Shown: positions 35,836-49,770, counted from the first letter of the stretch. The stretch is DNA of 64,000 nt from Rotaria sp. Silwood1 (GCA_905250075.1 CAJNOP010000004.1:3090621-3154620), one strand, 5' to 3'. Numbers and translations: made by a program. Notes: generated by a model from the sequence alone, not told the origin.

Positions 35836-38800
35836 ATTTATCTAAATTATTTTAAAAAAAATGAATACTACTTTTTACATAAATACAAACTTTATTCTAG
35901 ACATAGACCATGTAGAAGTAAACAACAACATGGCGAACAGTTAGGTTCTTTCTTAGAAATGACGAACTCATTTTTATTAGCTGTCATAGACTAAGACGTC
36001 AACAAAGAGAACGTCCACGTAGAAATATCTATTCCCTGAAGATAGAAATAGATAATTGAAAGAACTTGTCGGCACCATCATATGCCTACATCTTTATCGT
36101 CACAGTTATCCTTGAATCTTCATAAGTTCTACAACTATAGTGAACTTACTAGGTCATATAAATATTAAAAAAAATATATATAGATATATTTCAAGAAAAA
36201 TACAAAAGATTGAATTGCTTTTTTTTTGTTCTTTTATCTTTCTTTTAAGCTTCCTTCGATATTCTACAATAATGCATCATGTAGTGTTTGACAAAAAAAA
36301 ACTCGTCTTTAAATAAATTAATGGTAACAAGACTAATTACATTATCATTAATGGCATACATTAGACTTTTAATATGAATAGCTCAGCATACAAATACTCA
36401 TGAGACTACAAAGACAAGAAATCAACGGAAAAAACATTGACATAAGAAACGTTGTCAATTATAATACAGTGGCTTTTGTCAAAACTACCAGTGTATTTGT
36501 ATCAAGAGTATTTCTTCAATAAATTGATTCGACAGCTGTGTCATTATTACTACATATATATTTGACAGAAAATAAAATGAAGAAAAATAAATGAAGAAGC
36601 ATCTCATACACATTTTTTGCTAAGTACATGAGCCTACATTTACTAAAGAGCAAAATTTAGACATTTTTATTTATTTTTTTTTTGATAAATCAAAGCTTAA
36701 AAAAGAAAGCACTTATATCAATTTGTAATCGTATTTAGAAAACAAAAAAATATATAATAATTAAGAAAAAAGAAATAGACATATTGTGCAAATGTTACGA
36801 TTTGGTTTCTTTTGTTTTTATTATTATTATGTTTTGAAGGCCTATGTAAAAACAAAAAACTGAGACATACATTAAAAAATGATAATACACATGAGAATGT
36901 GTTTATTTTTAAGAGAAAATATAGCATTACATTTGGTTTACATATAAACAGATTTATATTGCTCTGAGGCGATTGATATGATATCCTATATCAATTACTT
37001 ATTAGTATTATTAGTAGGCGGAAAATATCAAATGTTTTTCAATGTTATCGTCATAAGTCCAATGCAAGAGTTTTTCTTTTTCATCCATAAGCTATTTCTT
37101 GACCTCACAACACAGAAGAGAATAACTGTCTTCGAAAAAAAGTAATGGAAAACGGTTATTATCATTTTTGATTTTATGCATTCTTTTCTTATTCAAGAAA
37201 AATAATTTGTTCTTTTCCCTTGTGTAATATCTTGGAAATTCTTTTCAATTCTTTACATGACGAGCTACATGATTGATCTTCGATAACAAAACAATCAGCT
37301 GCTCATTGGTAAACTAAAATATAATAAAAATGTCTTTTTTTGTGTACTCGAAAAGTGAGTACACTATAGAATCGGTCAGTGTGTCCGGCTGGCCGTTTAC
37401 ACGATAACTCTTGAAAGAGTAGTCCGATTGTGATGAAATTTTGTACACAGAATCGTCTCATCAATATCTCGGTCGAGTTCGAAGATGAGAATGATTCGTC
37501 AAGAAATTGCTGAGTTATCGGAAAAATACCATTATTTCCTATGCTGTTCTATGCGAATATTGACCTATCCCGATTTTCGTAAAAAAACTTTTTCTCTCAT
37601 AATCAAACAAAACCTCAGCTACAATATACCATTCGATAGAGAATTTCATGGGCTACAAAATGGTATATAAAACATTAACAAACAAGAAGACTAAGTCACC
37701 TATTGCAAAGATACTTAAATAGAAATTGCTTCTGTGTTTTTACTGTTTGAAGTACACATAACACTTGCATTTAAATTCGAGGTTTCCACATTTATTTATT
37801 AATATCTTAACAATTCACTATCACTAAAATAGATATTGGAAATATTCAATCATTTTGTTTAATTTAGATGATCAATACACAAATTGAAAATTTTCAACGA
37901 AATTTATTTTAATAAACACAATTGTGACATGGGAGAAAAAAAACACCCTAGAAAATATTTCCTCAACTGCAATTCAATCTTGTAATTACTATGAGATGAA
38001 CGAGTATATAAATTTTCTTCAGTTAAAAATAGTCAGTAAAATAAATTTGTGTCTTGATAAGAAGCTTACATTGAAATAAATCATGATTAAATTCTCTTTT
38101 TTATTTAATTTTATATAAGGTATTAATTAATCACTGATTAGTGACTTGAAATATTTTGATGATTTACTTCATCAGATATGAACATTAAACTAAATGACTT
38201 TATATAGATTAACATACAAGTAAAAGTAGGACACATTAATCTATTTTCTTTTTAATTTGTAAGAGTTTGTTTGATAATAAAATAGAAAAGGATCAAAGTC
38301 TTATCTAGCTATTATCATTATTGTCTTCCTTTTTCTTCTGTATCGTTACTAAAGAATAACTGGAAAAGCAAAAATAAATAGTCGAATTTGTTCTCTTTTC
38401 TGTTGTTTGTTATTCTATATTAAGTCATTTTGTTTTGACGTTAACGTTTGAAGAAGTATCTCATCGAGATATCAAACATCAATAATTTTTCATTAATCAA
38501 TCATTAATATTAAGTTAAATAAAGAAGAGAGAATACGAGTGTGACAAAATATGAAAACAAACTTACTTAAAGCCCGTTACTAATGAAGAGAATTCAAATG
38601 ACGGGAGTCAATGATATAATTTGTTTCCCACACATGCTCTCGAAAAAGAAAATACGTCACGATAGTCAACCAAGCATGAAGAACAGTATGAGTATATTTT
38701 TTATTAACCTTGATTCGACATTAAAATTATTTGTAGTTGTATTTCATTACAGTGTGTCTGAAAATATTTTTTCTGTTTATTTTAAGTCAGACACATGCCG

Positions 38801-38900
38801 CAATATAGAGTTGACGGCATTGATTATTAATATCATCTTAATTTCTATATAAACCATTTCGATCAATGAAGAGAATAAATTTCCAAGACATTAAGCACTA
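35836..38900. other. Intergenic DNA with a short multi-copy-looking repeat
   Basis: No supported gene. At 37,341-37,364 TGTGTACTCGAAAAGTGAGTACAC forms a hairpin, followed by GC-richer sequence (GTGTCCGGCTGGCCGTTTACACGATAACTC) unlike its surroundings. This suggests the end of an old inserted element. A second hairpin TGTGTCTGA...TCAGACACA lies at 38,754-38,794. Confidence 0.45.
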
Positions 38901-40110
38901 GATAAACAAGCTTGTTGTTCTTTGTTTTTGATCAGCTACTGGTCATATACAATGTTCTAAATGTTTGAAAATGAATTTCAAATCAATATTCACGTATTCT
39001 TTATATAATGAGGCAGAAATTAAGTCTCCCCAGTGAAAAATGTCTGATTAACAATTAGATAATGGTAAAACAGCATCAAGAATTTAATCGATTTGATGGA
39101 TTTCCTTTCACAAGCAAAATCCATCAAATGAATTAAATTCTTGATATTGTTTTATCATAATCCAATGGTTAATTGGAAGTTTTTCATTGTCTCATTATGT
39201 AAAACAGTTCCTCAAAACTAAACAACGAGCGGAAACGTTAGTCAACTGATGTCTGAGGTATCTTTGTTAATTGTATCACTTGCTCATTTCAACCAGTTAC
39301 TCTCTAGAAGTGATATAGGTAGATTGATATATTCATGCTCTATTCAAAAATATCCTTGAAGAGGAAAAAAAGAATCTGTTATTTACGGATGAAATTGTCA
39401 TTTAGTAGGAGAAAGTAATATTTTTCAGATTAGCGTTTCATATTTCTCGCAGGCTATGCATTGTCATATGTGTCTAACTGTCACAATTAATATTTCATTA
39501 GATAGAAAAAAAACCTAGTTACCAATATTAAATAACTTTTCCAAGATTTATAGCAATGTACTCGAGTAGAAATGATTTCAAAATCCAAATAGAGAGGACT
39601 GTTTTTTTTGTCTAAGGTCAAACTGTTGCATATTTCGTCTTCTCACTTGTTACAATGGTATAGATAAGAACTGAGAAAATATTTGGGCTCGAAGGCTGTC
39701 AGAAGTACGGATATGAAAACTCTCCATGTCAAGTGTGCTCTATCTTATAACAGATTAATTATGTCGATTAAACACATAGGACAATGCATAATACGCAAGA
39801 ACTGTGAAAAGATAATCTGAAAAATATGGCGTTTCTCTACAAGATCTGTCTATATTACTTTTAGAGAGTGGTCGGGCGAAATGGCCAAATAATATAACTT
39901 CAAAAAATACTGCAGACGTCAGTTGACTAAGGTTTCCGCTCGTAATCTGGTCCTATGAGCTATTTCACGTAATGAGATGTTTTAATTTCTGTATCGTTGG
40001 ATAAAGAATATTTGAATACCGATCTGAAATTCGTTTTTTTTTCAGATATTTAGAAAATCATATAAGACCAGTAGCCGATTAAAGACAAAGAACAATAAGC
40101 TTATTTATTC
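38901..40110. repeat. 1.2-kb imperfect palindrome
   Basis: Left arm 38,901 to about 39,500 and right arm of about 39,745-40,110, with a loop of roughly 240 bp. Matching segments in inverted order include CTTGTTGTTCTTTG and CAGCTACTGGTC (left) with GACCAGTAGCCG and CAAAGAACAATAAG (right). Others are CGAGCGGAAACGTTAGTCAACTG (left) with CAGTTGACTAAGGTTTCCGCTCG (right), and TACTCTCTAGAAGTGATATA (left) with TATTACTTTTAGAGAGTGGT (right). No coding frame is visible. The left arm is longer because a smaller foldback is nested in it. Confidence 0.75.
39026..39190. repeat. Small foldback (MITE) copy 1 nested in the palindrome
   Basis: Inverted arms of about 70 bp: the CAGTGAAAAATGTCTGATTAACAAT end, then ATCAAGAATTTAAT-GATTTGATGGATTT on both sides of a 15-bp tip. 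The terminal motif is shared with 40,138-40,241. Confidence 0.75.
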
Positions 40111-40137
40111 AGGGTCTAATATCTTGAAAATTAGTTC

Positions 40138-40241
40138 TCCCTAGTGAAAAATTTCCGATTAGCAATCGGATCATTGTGAAAAAAAATCAAGATTTTACGT
40201 CACAATGATCTGATTGTTAATCGAAAATTGTTCATTAGGGG
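40138..40241. repeat. Small foldback (MITE) copy 2
   Basis: Arms TCCCTAGTGAAAAATTTCCGATTAGCAATCGGATCATTGTG and its inverted partner ending CATTAGGGG, about 45 bp each. The ends match copy 1, the interior differs. Confidence 0.75.
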
Positions 40242-43200
40242 TTTTCATTCATCAAAATGGTTTAGAGAAAAGTTAAGATTATAATCGTAATTATTATCGT
40301 CAACGCTATATGTCGAGCTGTGTTTGACTCAAGACGAAAAGAAAAGAACTTTACAGATGCCCCTTAGGGAAGTACAAATACAAAAATTTTAATTTCCAAT
40401 CAATGTGAATAAATATGCACATGTTATAGTCTACGGTTGACTTATTATCGTAATTTACCTTTTTTTTTTTTTCAAAAAAAAACTTCGGGAAGGAAAGCGA
40501 TCTCATCATCGACCATTATTCCTAATAGTACTGCTAGTTTTCTGGCATACTGTACTATGTTCTTACATTAGTATCAGAGAAAACTTACCAATGATTGAAA
40601 TGAAAAGAAAAATATATGTATCTTTACGATGTTGTTATGATGTGCAGTAACGCTTAAGATGATAATTAGAAGAATAACAAAAAAGAAAGAAAGAAAAGTC
40701 TATGACACATTGGCGTTTGCACGAAATATGATGTGATATTTTGTAGGATATGTCATTAAAAAAAATAATACATTTTCAAATAATAAGAGAGTTCCAATGT
40801 ATATTATGCTCTTTGATTTTGATTTTGATGTTTATGAACGATAATATCAGATAAGCTGAAGGAGAAATTATTTTATGCTGTCAGAACTTATTTCATACAT
40901 AAAAATTAATATTTATGGCCTATATTTATTTGAAGGAAATGTCTGACAAAAAAATAAAAAGCATGAAAAATCTCGTGCCAATAATTATGAAGTATTTTGC
41001 TAGTACAGAAGGAAAAAGAAGGATGACAGACCTATCTTTACTATGATGAATTATACTTTATTGTTCTAGTATTTGCGCATCTATATATAAAAGCAATACA
41101 GCTCTTTAGATGCTTGTGAGTATATTCTTGACAAACTCCATTGTCATTTATAATAAAAAGAAAACAACAGAAGTATTGTTAGTCTCGATGAAATAATTGA
41201 GGAGAAAAGGCAAATGAAAGCATTTATTATATATAAATTTCATTAGAATCTATCGAATTATTTCATTGATTTAATATAGAGACGAAGTACTTATTTGTTA
41301 TTCATACATCAAAGTTTCATGAAATATATCTAAATAATCTGACGGTAAATCGTTTTGTCACGTAGAGTGCACAAAATATAGGACAAACTGACAAAATTCT
41401 ATTTGTAGAGTTTTATATATAGTATATATTATTAAAGAAGACAAACAATATCTTAGTGCTGACAAGAAAAGTTCTCCAACCGATAGATAGTTTTTGGCTT
41501 GGGACAATGTGCATCCTGTAGACTCTAATTAGTTGCGAATATAATGAAAAAAATTCGTGCTGTTAATTTACTACTGCTGAGACACTGCTTTTATACAATA
41601 TTAATTGAATCAAAGTTGTTATTTCCCCCTCAGGACTACCGGAACAACGGTTTTCAACTTTTGACCTGTAATTTTCGGTGAAGATAGAGCATAAACAAAT
41701 TAAGTTATTGTCCAATTTTCAAATGTTTTCATCGTTTCTAACGAAAAAAAAACATATAGCAATGGTAAAAATGTGTCTTTTACATTGTTCATGAACACAG
41801 ACAGATTCAATGTTCTTATTTCAAAATAGGAACAAATGAAAATACCTAAGACTTTTATGTTAAACTTTTCTGTTTAAGATTTATATCTGTGCAAATGGCA
41901 AGTTGAGATTCGAAAATCAGTTTTCCTTGTTGTTCTTGATAGGAATTATGACAATGTGCTAAAAAATACTAGAAAAATGCAATATCTCAATACGAATAAT
42001 CTAACAATATGAAGGTTTTTTTGTCTCTTTTATTTATAGCTCGTTAGAATTTACATAATGCTCATGGTCCCGATGCAAAAACCATTTAATCATTTGGAAG
42101 CTTGTTTTTATGAGTGAAATATTTTAATAGTTTCATCTGATAAGTTTTTAGATTTTAACTTAGGATAAAATAACTAATTATAATATTGAGTCAACAAATT
42201 TGCATTTTAATGGAAAAATCTTAATGAAATCTAATAAATTATTTTCTTTAAAAATTTTTTACATCAATAGACAAATATACGAACAGAATCATATTTTGTT
42301 ACCTAAATAGAAATAATAATTATTCTCTATTATTAAAAAAAAGACTTTTTGCTTTGAAAACAAAACATTACTTTCAATCCTATGATTCTTCGATATTTTT
42401 TATTGAATTTAAAGAGAAAAATATTGAAATCTATCATACATACCTACTATAATACCATTCGTATTACTGAAATATTTATTAAATAAAGTTTGTGAAATAT
42501 TATTATTCTTTTTCATGCATCAAATTGGATATAAATAATGTATTGGCAAGGTAATTTGCATATACTTATGTCATATTATATGAAATTATATACCTTTGTA
42601 AAAGTGTCCGCACTTGTAATATAGAATCATACTGAATAAATTTAAATATAATAATTCTATCAGCTCGTCTCGGATACTCGATAAATGGAAAAAAAAATAT
42701 GACATGAAAATAATGAAGTAGACATAAAAATTAATGCATTTCGATTTTCTTGATGAAAAGAACATTGTCATATCATTGTTATTCGATAATTTTAATGAAA
42801 AACCAAATTCATTATATTTGCTTGATTAAAGTGTCTATTTCAATCAATAAAATTGAAGTACGTCAATTTCAATGTATGTGTCAACCTGGTGTTTTCTGGA
42901 AAAGTAAAGATTGTTACACTCTAGAATGCTTACAATAGAATATAGAAACAAATAGTATCAGATTTTAGATATGAACAAAAACAAAAAAAAAAACAGAACT
43001 TCGCAATTAGTTGCTAATAAATTGAGGTAACGTTGTAACATGATAAGAAAATATGAAAGAAAGAAGAGAGAGAGAGTAGAACAAAATAACGAAAGATATG
43101 AGTAAAGTGAAATAAAAATAGTAGCTTCTATTGTTCCTTCTTTTTCAAACTAGAATCATTTGTCTTCCACGACTTTCAACGTAGTACTGAAAGAGTTTAG

Positions 43201-46200
43201 TGTTTCATTATCAATTCCTTTATTCTTTTCTTTTGTGGAAAGAAGTACCCAAGTGCATTTTTTTTTCTTGTTTTTATACACTCACCTCAAAAAGTAGTGG
43301 CATCAATATACTAGTCTGAAGTCTATTCTAAATTCTCACTTAAGCAACTAATTGTGTGTTGCCGAAAGGAATGGTAGAGAATAGTGGGGCCAAACGAAAA
43401 ATGAAAATGAATCTGCAAAAAAAAGGACTGTCTCAGTACCTCGATAGAAACCATTCTGCTGCATTTCAGCTACTTTAATTTTTTATAGGATTGTTGTATC
43501 TTTTCTAGACAGTTAACAATTGATTTGCACATAAACATCTTACTAATCTATGTATAGCCGAGATACCTAAAATCATTTACGAGTGCAAGAGGTGGTATAT
43601 CATTCGTCAATATTATTGAGAGATGCAGGTTAACTTGTGAATGGAATAACTGATAAACAGACTTGTTTATATTGATTAGATGTTTCCATTCCTATGTGTA
43701 TTCATAGAAACTATTACACACTTTTAAACTTTTCTTGTCTAAGAATTGTAGCATAAGCTCCAGTAGTTGTCTCCATTGGAGCTGTAATTAGCACATCTAG
43801 ATCATCTAGGAAAATATTCATAGAAAAAAAATTTATACGTACATTGTATAAGATATGCATAATACACTATGAATGAGTACAGATAAAGGTTACTTTCATG
43901 TGGAAGCGTGATAGAAATTTGAAACTCTTTGATTTTCATGTCATTGAAGCGAACAAACATTCTTCGTGTAGTAAATCGGATGTACAAGACTTTTAAGAGG
44001 ACGATCAGTATTTCACCAAGAAACTATTTAAATAGTAACGCGATGTGCTGAATCCTATCGTATACTTTCTCATAATCGACACATACTGATAGCGTACACA
44101 CAGTTGTCCCCAAGTTTTTACCTACTTCTTGTAAGATAGACAACACTTTTATGAGAATCCAACGATTGGGATTAAACTATAATTGTTACATAGGAATAAC
44201 ACTGCTAAATTCAGCTCATCTTTGGATTCGTATCAGCAGAATTTATTCGAACAGTTTGGAGTGTGTCACCTATAGAAATTCATCTGAAAATCTACTTTGA
44301 CATAGCTAGAGAAGAAAAAGATTGACAAAGATACTGTTTGTAATCTGGAGGCAAGAATTTTAACATGAAGTTGAATAAGAAATCATATTCAGATTTAAAT
44401 TCAGTTCTATCTCATCGATTTCAAATCTAGATTGAAGCCAACACTATGATTTCATCAAAATCAACTCTCTTTTAATTATATACCTCTCGAATCAAACTTC
44501 TTTTTTTTTATTGGAATGGACTTCTTGATCAAGAAAGTCATGTAATGTAAACACCTCTTAACATTTGTTACCATTAAATTCATAAGAAAGAAATTGACAG
44601 GTAGAAATACTATTTTCAATTTCAATCACTTTTCTAGTCGACTTTCTTTCTCAGGAATAAAAACTCGACTAGGAAAATTACATCTGTTGCCTTTAATGAG
44701 TGTCTTAGTGGAAGTCTTTTTTGATTACGCACATTATGTTAATGAATAAGGATGTTAAGTAATATAGACACTTTTCCTAATAGATGAGAAAAAAAATACT
44801 TCTTTCTTAAATTTGCATCAATCACATTATAGTATTCATGCTATTGTTTAGGAATACTTAAAATAATTATTTTCTGTGGAGAAAGTATTTGTTGGTGAAC
44901 ACATGTGCAACATTTTTTTTCACTTGATTGTTATAATTAGTATTAAAACGAGTATTAGATAAAAAAAGACTATGCAAGAATTCTTTGCAAAAAAAAAACT
45001 ACTGCACAGAATAGAACTAACTGGAACAAATATTGGAACAACTTCATCGGTCATTTGTAACCCATGAACTACATTTAATTTGATGTATATATAATCAAAA
45101 CAGGATCAATTTTAGTAGAATCATAGTATTAGCTTCAATCTATAGTTCAAGTTGATGAGATGGAATTCAATCAAAATTTATATCTAAGCCATAAAATCAT
45201 TTCTCAACTGAGTAAAAATAAAAAGCTCAGTTGATAACCAACACATTACTTATTATCGTGAGTTCTACTAATGAAATCAAGTACCTAATATAGACTATAA
45301 TATGGCTTGAAGTTCTATACTAACGGTTCTTATTATACTAACTTCAATATTTATCAATAATTCGAACAAAATTTATTTAATATTTACTATTTATCGGTAA
45401 AATAAAATAAACTACCATCTCTATCCAAAACATCATTTTTTTTTCGTGTTTTTGATATCAAATCAATGGAAATCAAATATTGTTTTTTAATTTTTTTTAC
45501 TGCATATGTGATGTCGATTAAGAAGCATAAAGAAAGTTTTTACGAAAAAAAAAATATTTCTTTAGATTTTATTCTGTAAAAAAACGTACAATGCAAAAGT
45601 AATGGTACAAATGTCGATCCCTATTTCTCTTCAATAAAAGGGTGTTGGAAGAAAACCTATTTTATCAAAAGATAGAGCTTTTTCTCTTCTTTCAAATCAT
45701 ATATAACATACTTTTATAACATGTTCACAGACAAAACAACGCAACTGGAATGAGAGCACTCTTAAAAAGCATCCGGACTTTTTATGAGATTCAGAAAAAC
45801 GTCGTAAAATGCTGATCCTTATATCTACTCGATAAATAGATTCTGAAAAGAGTATTTTTTTTTTAATCAGTTGATCGGAAATTTTCTCCTCCTTCGAACA
45901 ATGGACGATCTATATCTGTCACACACTCATAAATGAAATAACAGAAGAAGAAAAGAGAAATACTCGCAAATAAATTCGTAACTTTTACATGAAATAGTCA
46001 AAAACATCTTGTTAGATAGTAAGTAATTCGATTTCGGTGGACTTATTAAAAAGATCTTGTAAAATAGTGCTTACTTTGTCTTTCATGATATCGATAACAA
46101 TATTTTATGAACCGACAGTTTGTTATAAGTAACTATTATCTACAACATGTTTTGGGCGAATTCACATAAAAGTTACACATTTATTGCATGAGTGCTTCTT

Positions 46201-46874
46201 CGTTTTCTCGTTTTACTCCATTTATCAATGGGTGGCAAGTATCAACGAGATACCGTTCGAAAGAAGAAAATTTTCTTTCGACTAAAACAAAAATATTCTT
46301 TTCAAAACCTGTTTATCAAAGGGATATAAAGATCGATATTTTATGCGATCATTTTATGAAAAAGTGTAGAGTCTTTTTAAGGGCGCTTCTCTTTTCTGTT
46401 GTATCGTTTTATGTTCCTTATTTGTACTCGATTTTAGTGATGGCACCGGTTCGGTTTGGTTCCAAAGAGCTGGAACCGATTACATCTAAATATATATTCT
46501 AACATATTTGTTAAATTGTCCACTAAAAGTGAATGAAGAAATTATAGCACATTTTTATTGTTTACTCATTTGTTTCATAAATATTTCAATCACTAGCAAT
46601 AGTTTTGTTCATCGTTCAGTACATAATTTTACAGACAACATTTTAATGGGAAGCACTCATATATATATAAGTAAATATTAATTGATTATCAATTTGTATT
46701 AGTTTTTAATGCATTAATTAAATCTCGCTTTGTTTTGAACTTCAAAATAATCTTTAGCAGACGGCAATAAAGTTAGACAAAAATATCTAATTAATGTCTT
46801 AAAATGAATAACTTTACTGAGATTTTCAGACTTTTCAAGCTTAGCCAGTCATAATGGTTATTACTTTTCAAACT
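40242..46874. other. Intergenic DNA, no supported gene
   Basis: AT-rich sequence with short hairpins (44,630-44,677 TTTTCTAGTCGA / TCGACTAGGAAAA; 45,204-45,233 CAACTGAG / CTCAGTTG). A frame at 42,855-42,938 ends in a cysteine-containing stretch (VRQFQCMCQPGVFW, then CYTLECLQ) that might be a fossil of an EGF-like exon; support is weak. Confidence 0.4.
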
Positions 46875-46974
46875 NNNNNNNNNNNNNNNNNNNNNNNNNN
46901 NNNNNNNNNNNNNNNNNNNNNNNNNNNNNNNNNNNNNNNNNNNNNNNNNNNNNNNNNNNNNNNNNNNNNNNNNN
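46875..46974. other. Assembly gap (100 N)
   Basis: Exactly 100 N, the usual placeholder length for a gap of unknown size. Everything left and right of it may not be truly adjacent at this spacing. Confidence 1.
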
Positions 46975-47527
46975 GACTGAGTCTTTTGATGAATATTCTA
47001 TTGTTTGTTTGTTTCTTTTCAACTGACTGCATAAGCATGCTCTAATGAGGAATATTTTTCGTCAATAAATAGAATTGTCTTTCATCGATGAGAGAAAAAA
47101 AAGTGAATTGATCATCTATTAAAATGGATCATGTGCAAATCATTGAAAACTGGCTGCACGAAATTTACTGTATTTTGAAAACAAAACAGTCACAATTGAA
47201 ATAAGTGGTACTTTAAAGATTGTAGAGATGTTCGCGTTGCATGTTTTGGTACATTTCGTTTTTGCTTAAGATGTATTTATATATTAAAATATAAAACATA
47301 AAATGCGAGCTTTGATCATAGTTCACCTGTTATATGGTGATATTTCAAACAGAGAAACACGTTGAAGTCTAACGAAGTAAATAACAAATATACGCTTTAG
47401 TCCTGTTCTATTTCAAATATGTCTTTCTATATCACTATTTCGAAACAAAAGCCTAATTCTCGTATACAAAATCGAACTGTGTACACTTATATTTTTCTGA
47501 TATTTTATTCACACCAACAGTATTATC
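46975..47527. other. Intergenic DNA between the gap and the receptor pseudogene
   Basis: AT-rich, no gene seen. Lost N-terminal receptor sequence may be present in unrecognisable form. Confidence 0.4.
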
Positions 47528-48400
47528 ATGATTTTTCAACATACACTTCGTGACGTATCAACAACTTGCCTGCTTATTTGTATGGCCATATTTGATAATA
47601 TCTATTTATTAAGATGTTTTTATGATTCTGCTCATATTGACATCAATCTCTCACATATCAATTCTGAAAATAAATTGTATTCTATCCAATGTACTTTGTC
47701 GTTTTTGCTCACTTATTTAATCGATGACAATATGTTCTTTAGCTTGAATTCTTTGAGTTATTTCTATTGATTGATAACCTCATATTTGTTTTCCATTTCA
47801 AAACAAAAAAATATCTACAAAAGAATAGGTACTATTTGGAACAGTGATTATTCTTATTTCTACCATTACATTTAGCTCTTAGTTAGCTTTACCATTATTG
47901 AGAACTCAATCGACTAAGAGCAAATATTTGTGCTCCTATATCGAATGCAACTTTTTCATTTTTCTTTCGATAGATATATCTTTGACGTAATACACAGAAA
48001 TAATGAATTCATTCATTTGTTTTTATTATGCAGTAGATATGGAGCATTTTATTAACATGTTAACAAACTCTTTTATCCACGATTATTCTTCTGCTGGTAA
48101 CAAATGATATGCTTATTCGTCTTCAAGCACAACAAAAATTAAAACAAAATTTAAAGCAGAATCGTCATCGTACGTATGCTGATCGACAAATATTAAGAAT
48201 TGTGTTAACAAGAATATTTTTATGTTTTTTTTCGAATTCGAATCTGATTAAGTGTATTTGATATTCTGTTTCACTCGTTATTCGATATCGTCGTTCGATG
48301 ATTCACACAGTTGAATTAACATCTATTTTCAATATTGTTGCATCTATCAATTATGCTGCAAGAAAGGCTTTAGTGATATCGACTCTGAAATAAATCAAGC
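47528..48400 (+). pseudogene. Rhodopsin-like 7TM receptor pseudogene
   Basis: A first frame (47,528-47,770) reads like TM2 and TM3 of a class A receptor: TLRDVSTTCLLICMAIFDN, then a Cys before a hydrophobic segment. After several stops, sequence from about 48,095 reads MLIRLQAQQKLKQN, HRTYADRQILRIVLTRIF, the basic third loop running into TM6. Near 48,310 comes VELTSIFNIVASINYAARKAL, the TM7 region. Frames change repeatedly and TM1, TM4 and TM5 are not readable, so it is an old pseudogene. It lies in opposite orientation to the intact receptor at 34.6-35.8 kb. Confidence 0.6.
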
Positions 48401-48862
48401 TTAATTTATTTTTCATGTCAGACAACATTTTATGTTCACTGTTTGACAAGTGAATTATTTCGACAAGAATTTCACAACACTATCTGTTGTCTTTCAGAAT
48501 ACAAAAATTGGATATGTTGATAGTACGAGAATCAGTGAGAACTATTGAAACAATCAAAAATCAAACTTATCATTTCAGAGAACGAAAACTTCAATAACTA
48601 CCCTCTATTGAATGATAAATCTTCCCCTTCTATCAATAGATTTAAATAGAATATGTGCAAAAGATAAACTAATAATTGCATGGTATATTCATTTATTTTA
48701 TCACAAAATTCTAGGATTACTCTTAATCGAAAATTGATTGTTTTCTCTATAGAATTAATGAAAAAATAAAATAAAATATTCAAATTTTCAAAATGTAATT
48801 GATACTGCACTTTACACGAAGACATTAACATACAGTTATTAATTTTTTTTTCAATTTAAAAA
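48401..48862. other. Intergenic DNA
   Basis: AT-rich and without a supported gene; it probably includes the 3' UTR of the minus-strand gene ending at 48,863. Confidence 0.4.
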
Positions 48863-49770
48863 TCATCGATAAAAACGTCGTACAAACAAATGCATACATA
48901 AAGTCAGTGCAGTAAGAGTATAAAATAGTTGTGCTATTCTTTTTGTTGCTCGATTCATATCTTCAGCATAATCTTCTGGAATAGCACCACCACAACAAAA
49001 TACATGTTGACCTTCTTGATCTTCACAACACTGTGAATCACCATTAATCGAACTACATTGAACTTCAGCTGAAGCATTATTACCTGATGTACAATAATAA
49101 TAAGTGTGTGAACTAGTAGCTGGTGTTGTGTATCGATTAGATGATGAATAAGATCGATAAAAATATCTTGTAGCTAATGGAAGAAACATTAACCGAGTTC
49201 GACTCCATATCCATCCGGTTGGACGAGATATTGTTGCACCTGTACGAGTATTGGTATATCTTGTGATAGAAGGAGACGTACGGATTGGGTTACGGATACC
49301 ACCACCAGTGCGAATACCACCACCAGTGCGAATACCACCACCAGTGCGAATTCCGCCAATGCGAATGCCGCTTGAAATTCTTATAGCTTTTGATAATGGG
49401 TTGTTTTGAGAAATATTTTCTAGATTGAAATGCATCAAAGTTATAGAAATTTTATTGAAGTAAATGAATTTCGAAAAAAAGTAGAAATTGAGACTTATTC
49501 TCTCTAAATTTACTTCGGATACTTACCATCCATTGTATTACGTTGTTCTTCTTTAGCATATTGATCATCATCTTTTGAATGGAATAATTCTTGACAGATA
49601 ACTTCCCATTGTTGATTTTCATCTAGTGGAAGACTGTTACTGCTATACAATGTATCACAAATATCTTGAATTAATTTATTTGATCTTGATTGAGTTGTAT
49701 AGATAATATCAATAGCCCCCAATAACAGGAGCAATATCATTATTTTGCTATGCATTTTAGCAAAAAACAT
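48863..49770 (-). CDS. Secreted/membrane cysteine-rich protein with GIRTGG repeats (266 aa)
   Basis: Two exons keep phase: 49770-49527 and 49419-48863 (TGA). The N-terminus is a signal peptide (KIMILLLLLGAIDIIYT). Residues of about 90-120 carry tandem GIRTGG repeats. A compact six-Cys region follows at residues 191-224 (C191, C203, C212-C213, C223-C224; SQCCEDQEGQHVFCCGG). A hydrophobic helix (about 243-262) comes just before the basic end VRRFYR. The C...C...CC...CC layout next to a membrane helix is like the nematode CX module; I cannot confirm membership. The predicted form is a type I membrane protein with a very short cytoplasmic end, or a GPI-like precursor. The second ATG (MHSK, 49755) is an alternative start. 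Function unknown. Confidence 0.75.
49312..49352 (-). repeat. 18-bp coding tandem repeat (GIRTGG)
   Basis: The unit ACCACCACCAGTGCGAAT (plus strand) occurs about three times nearly perfectly, with decayed copies on each side. The near identity suggests recent expansion or slippage. Confidence 0.85.

Noticed and set aside
38583..38852. 89-codon open frame
   Set aside because: It runs across a hairpin (TGTGTCTGA / TCAGACACA) and has no family features.
46188..46502. 104-codon open frame on the plus strand
   Set aside because: No recognisable domain, no consistent splice context and no family similarity; a frame of this length can occur by chance.
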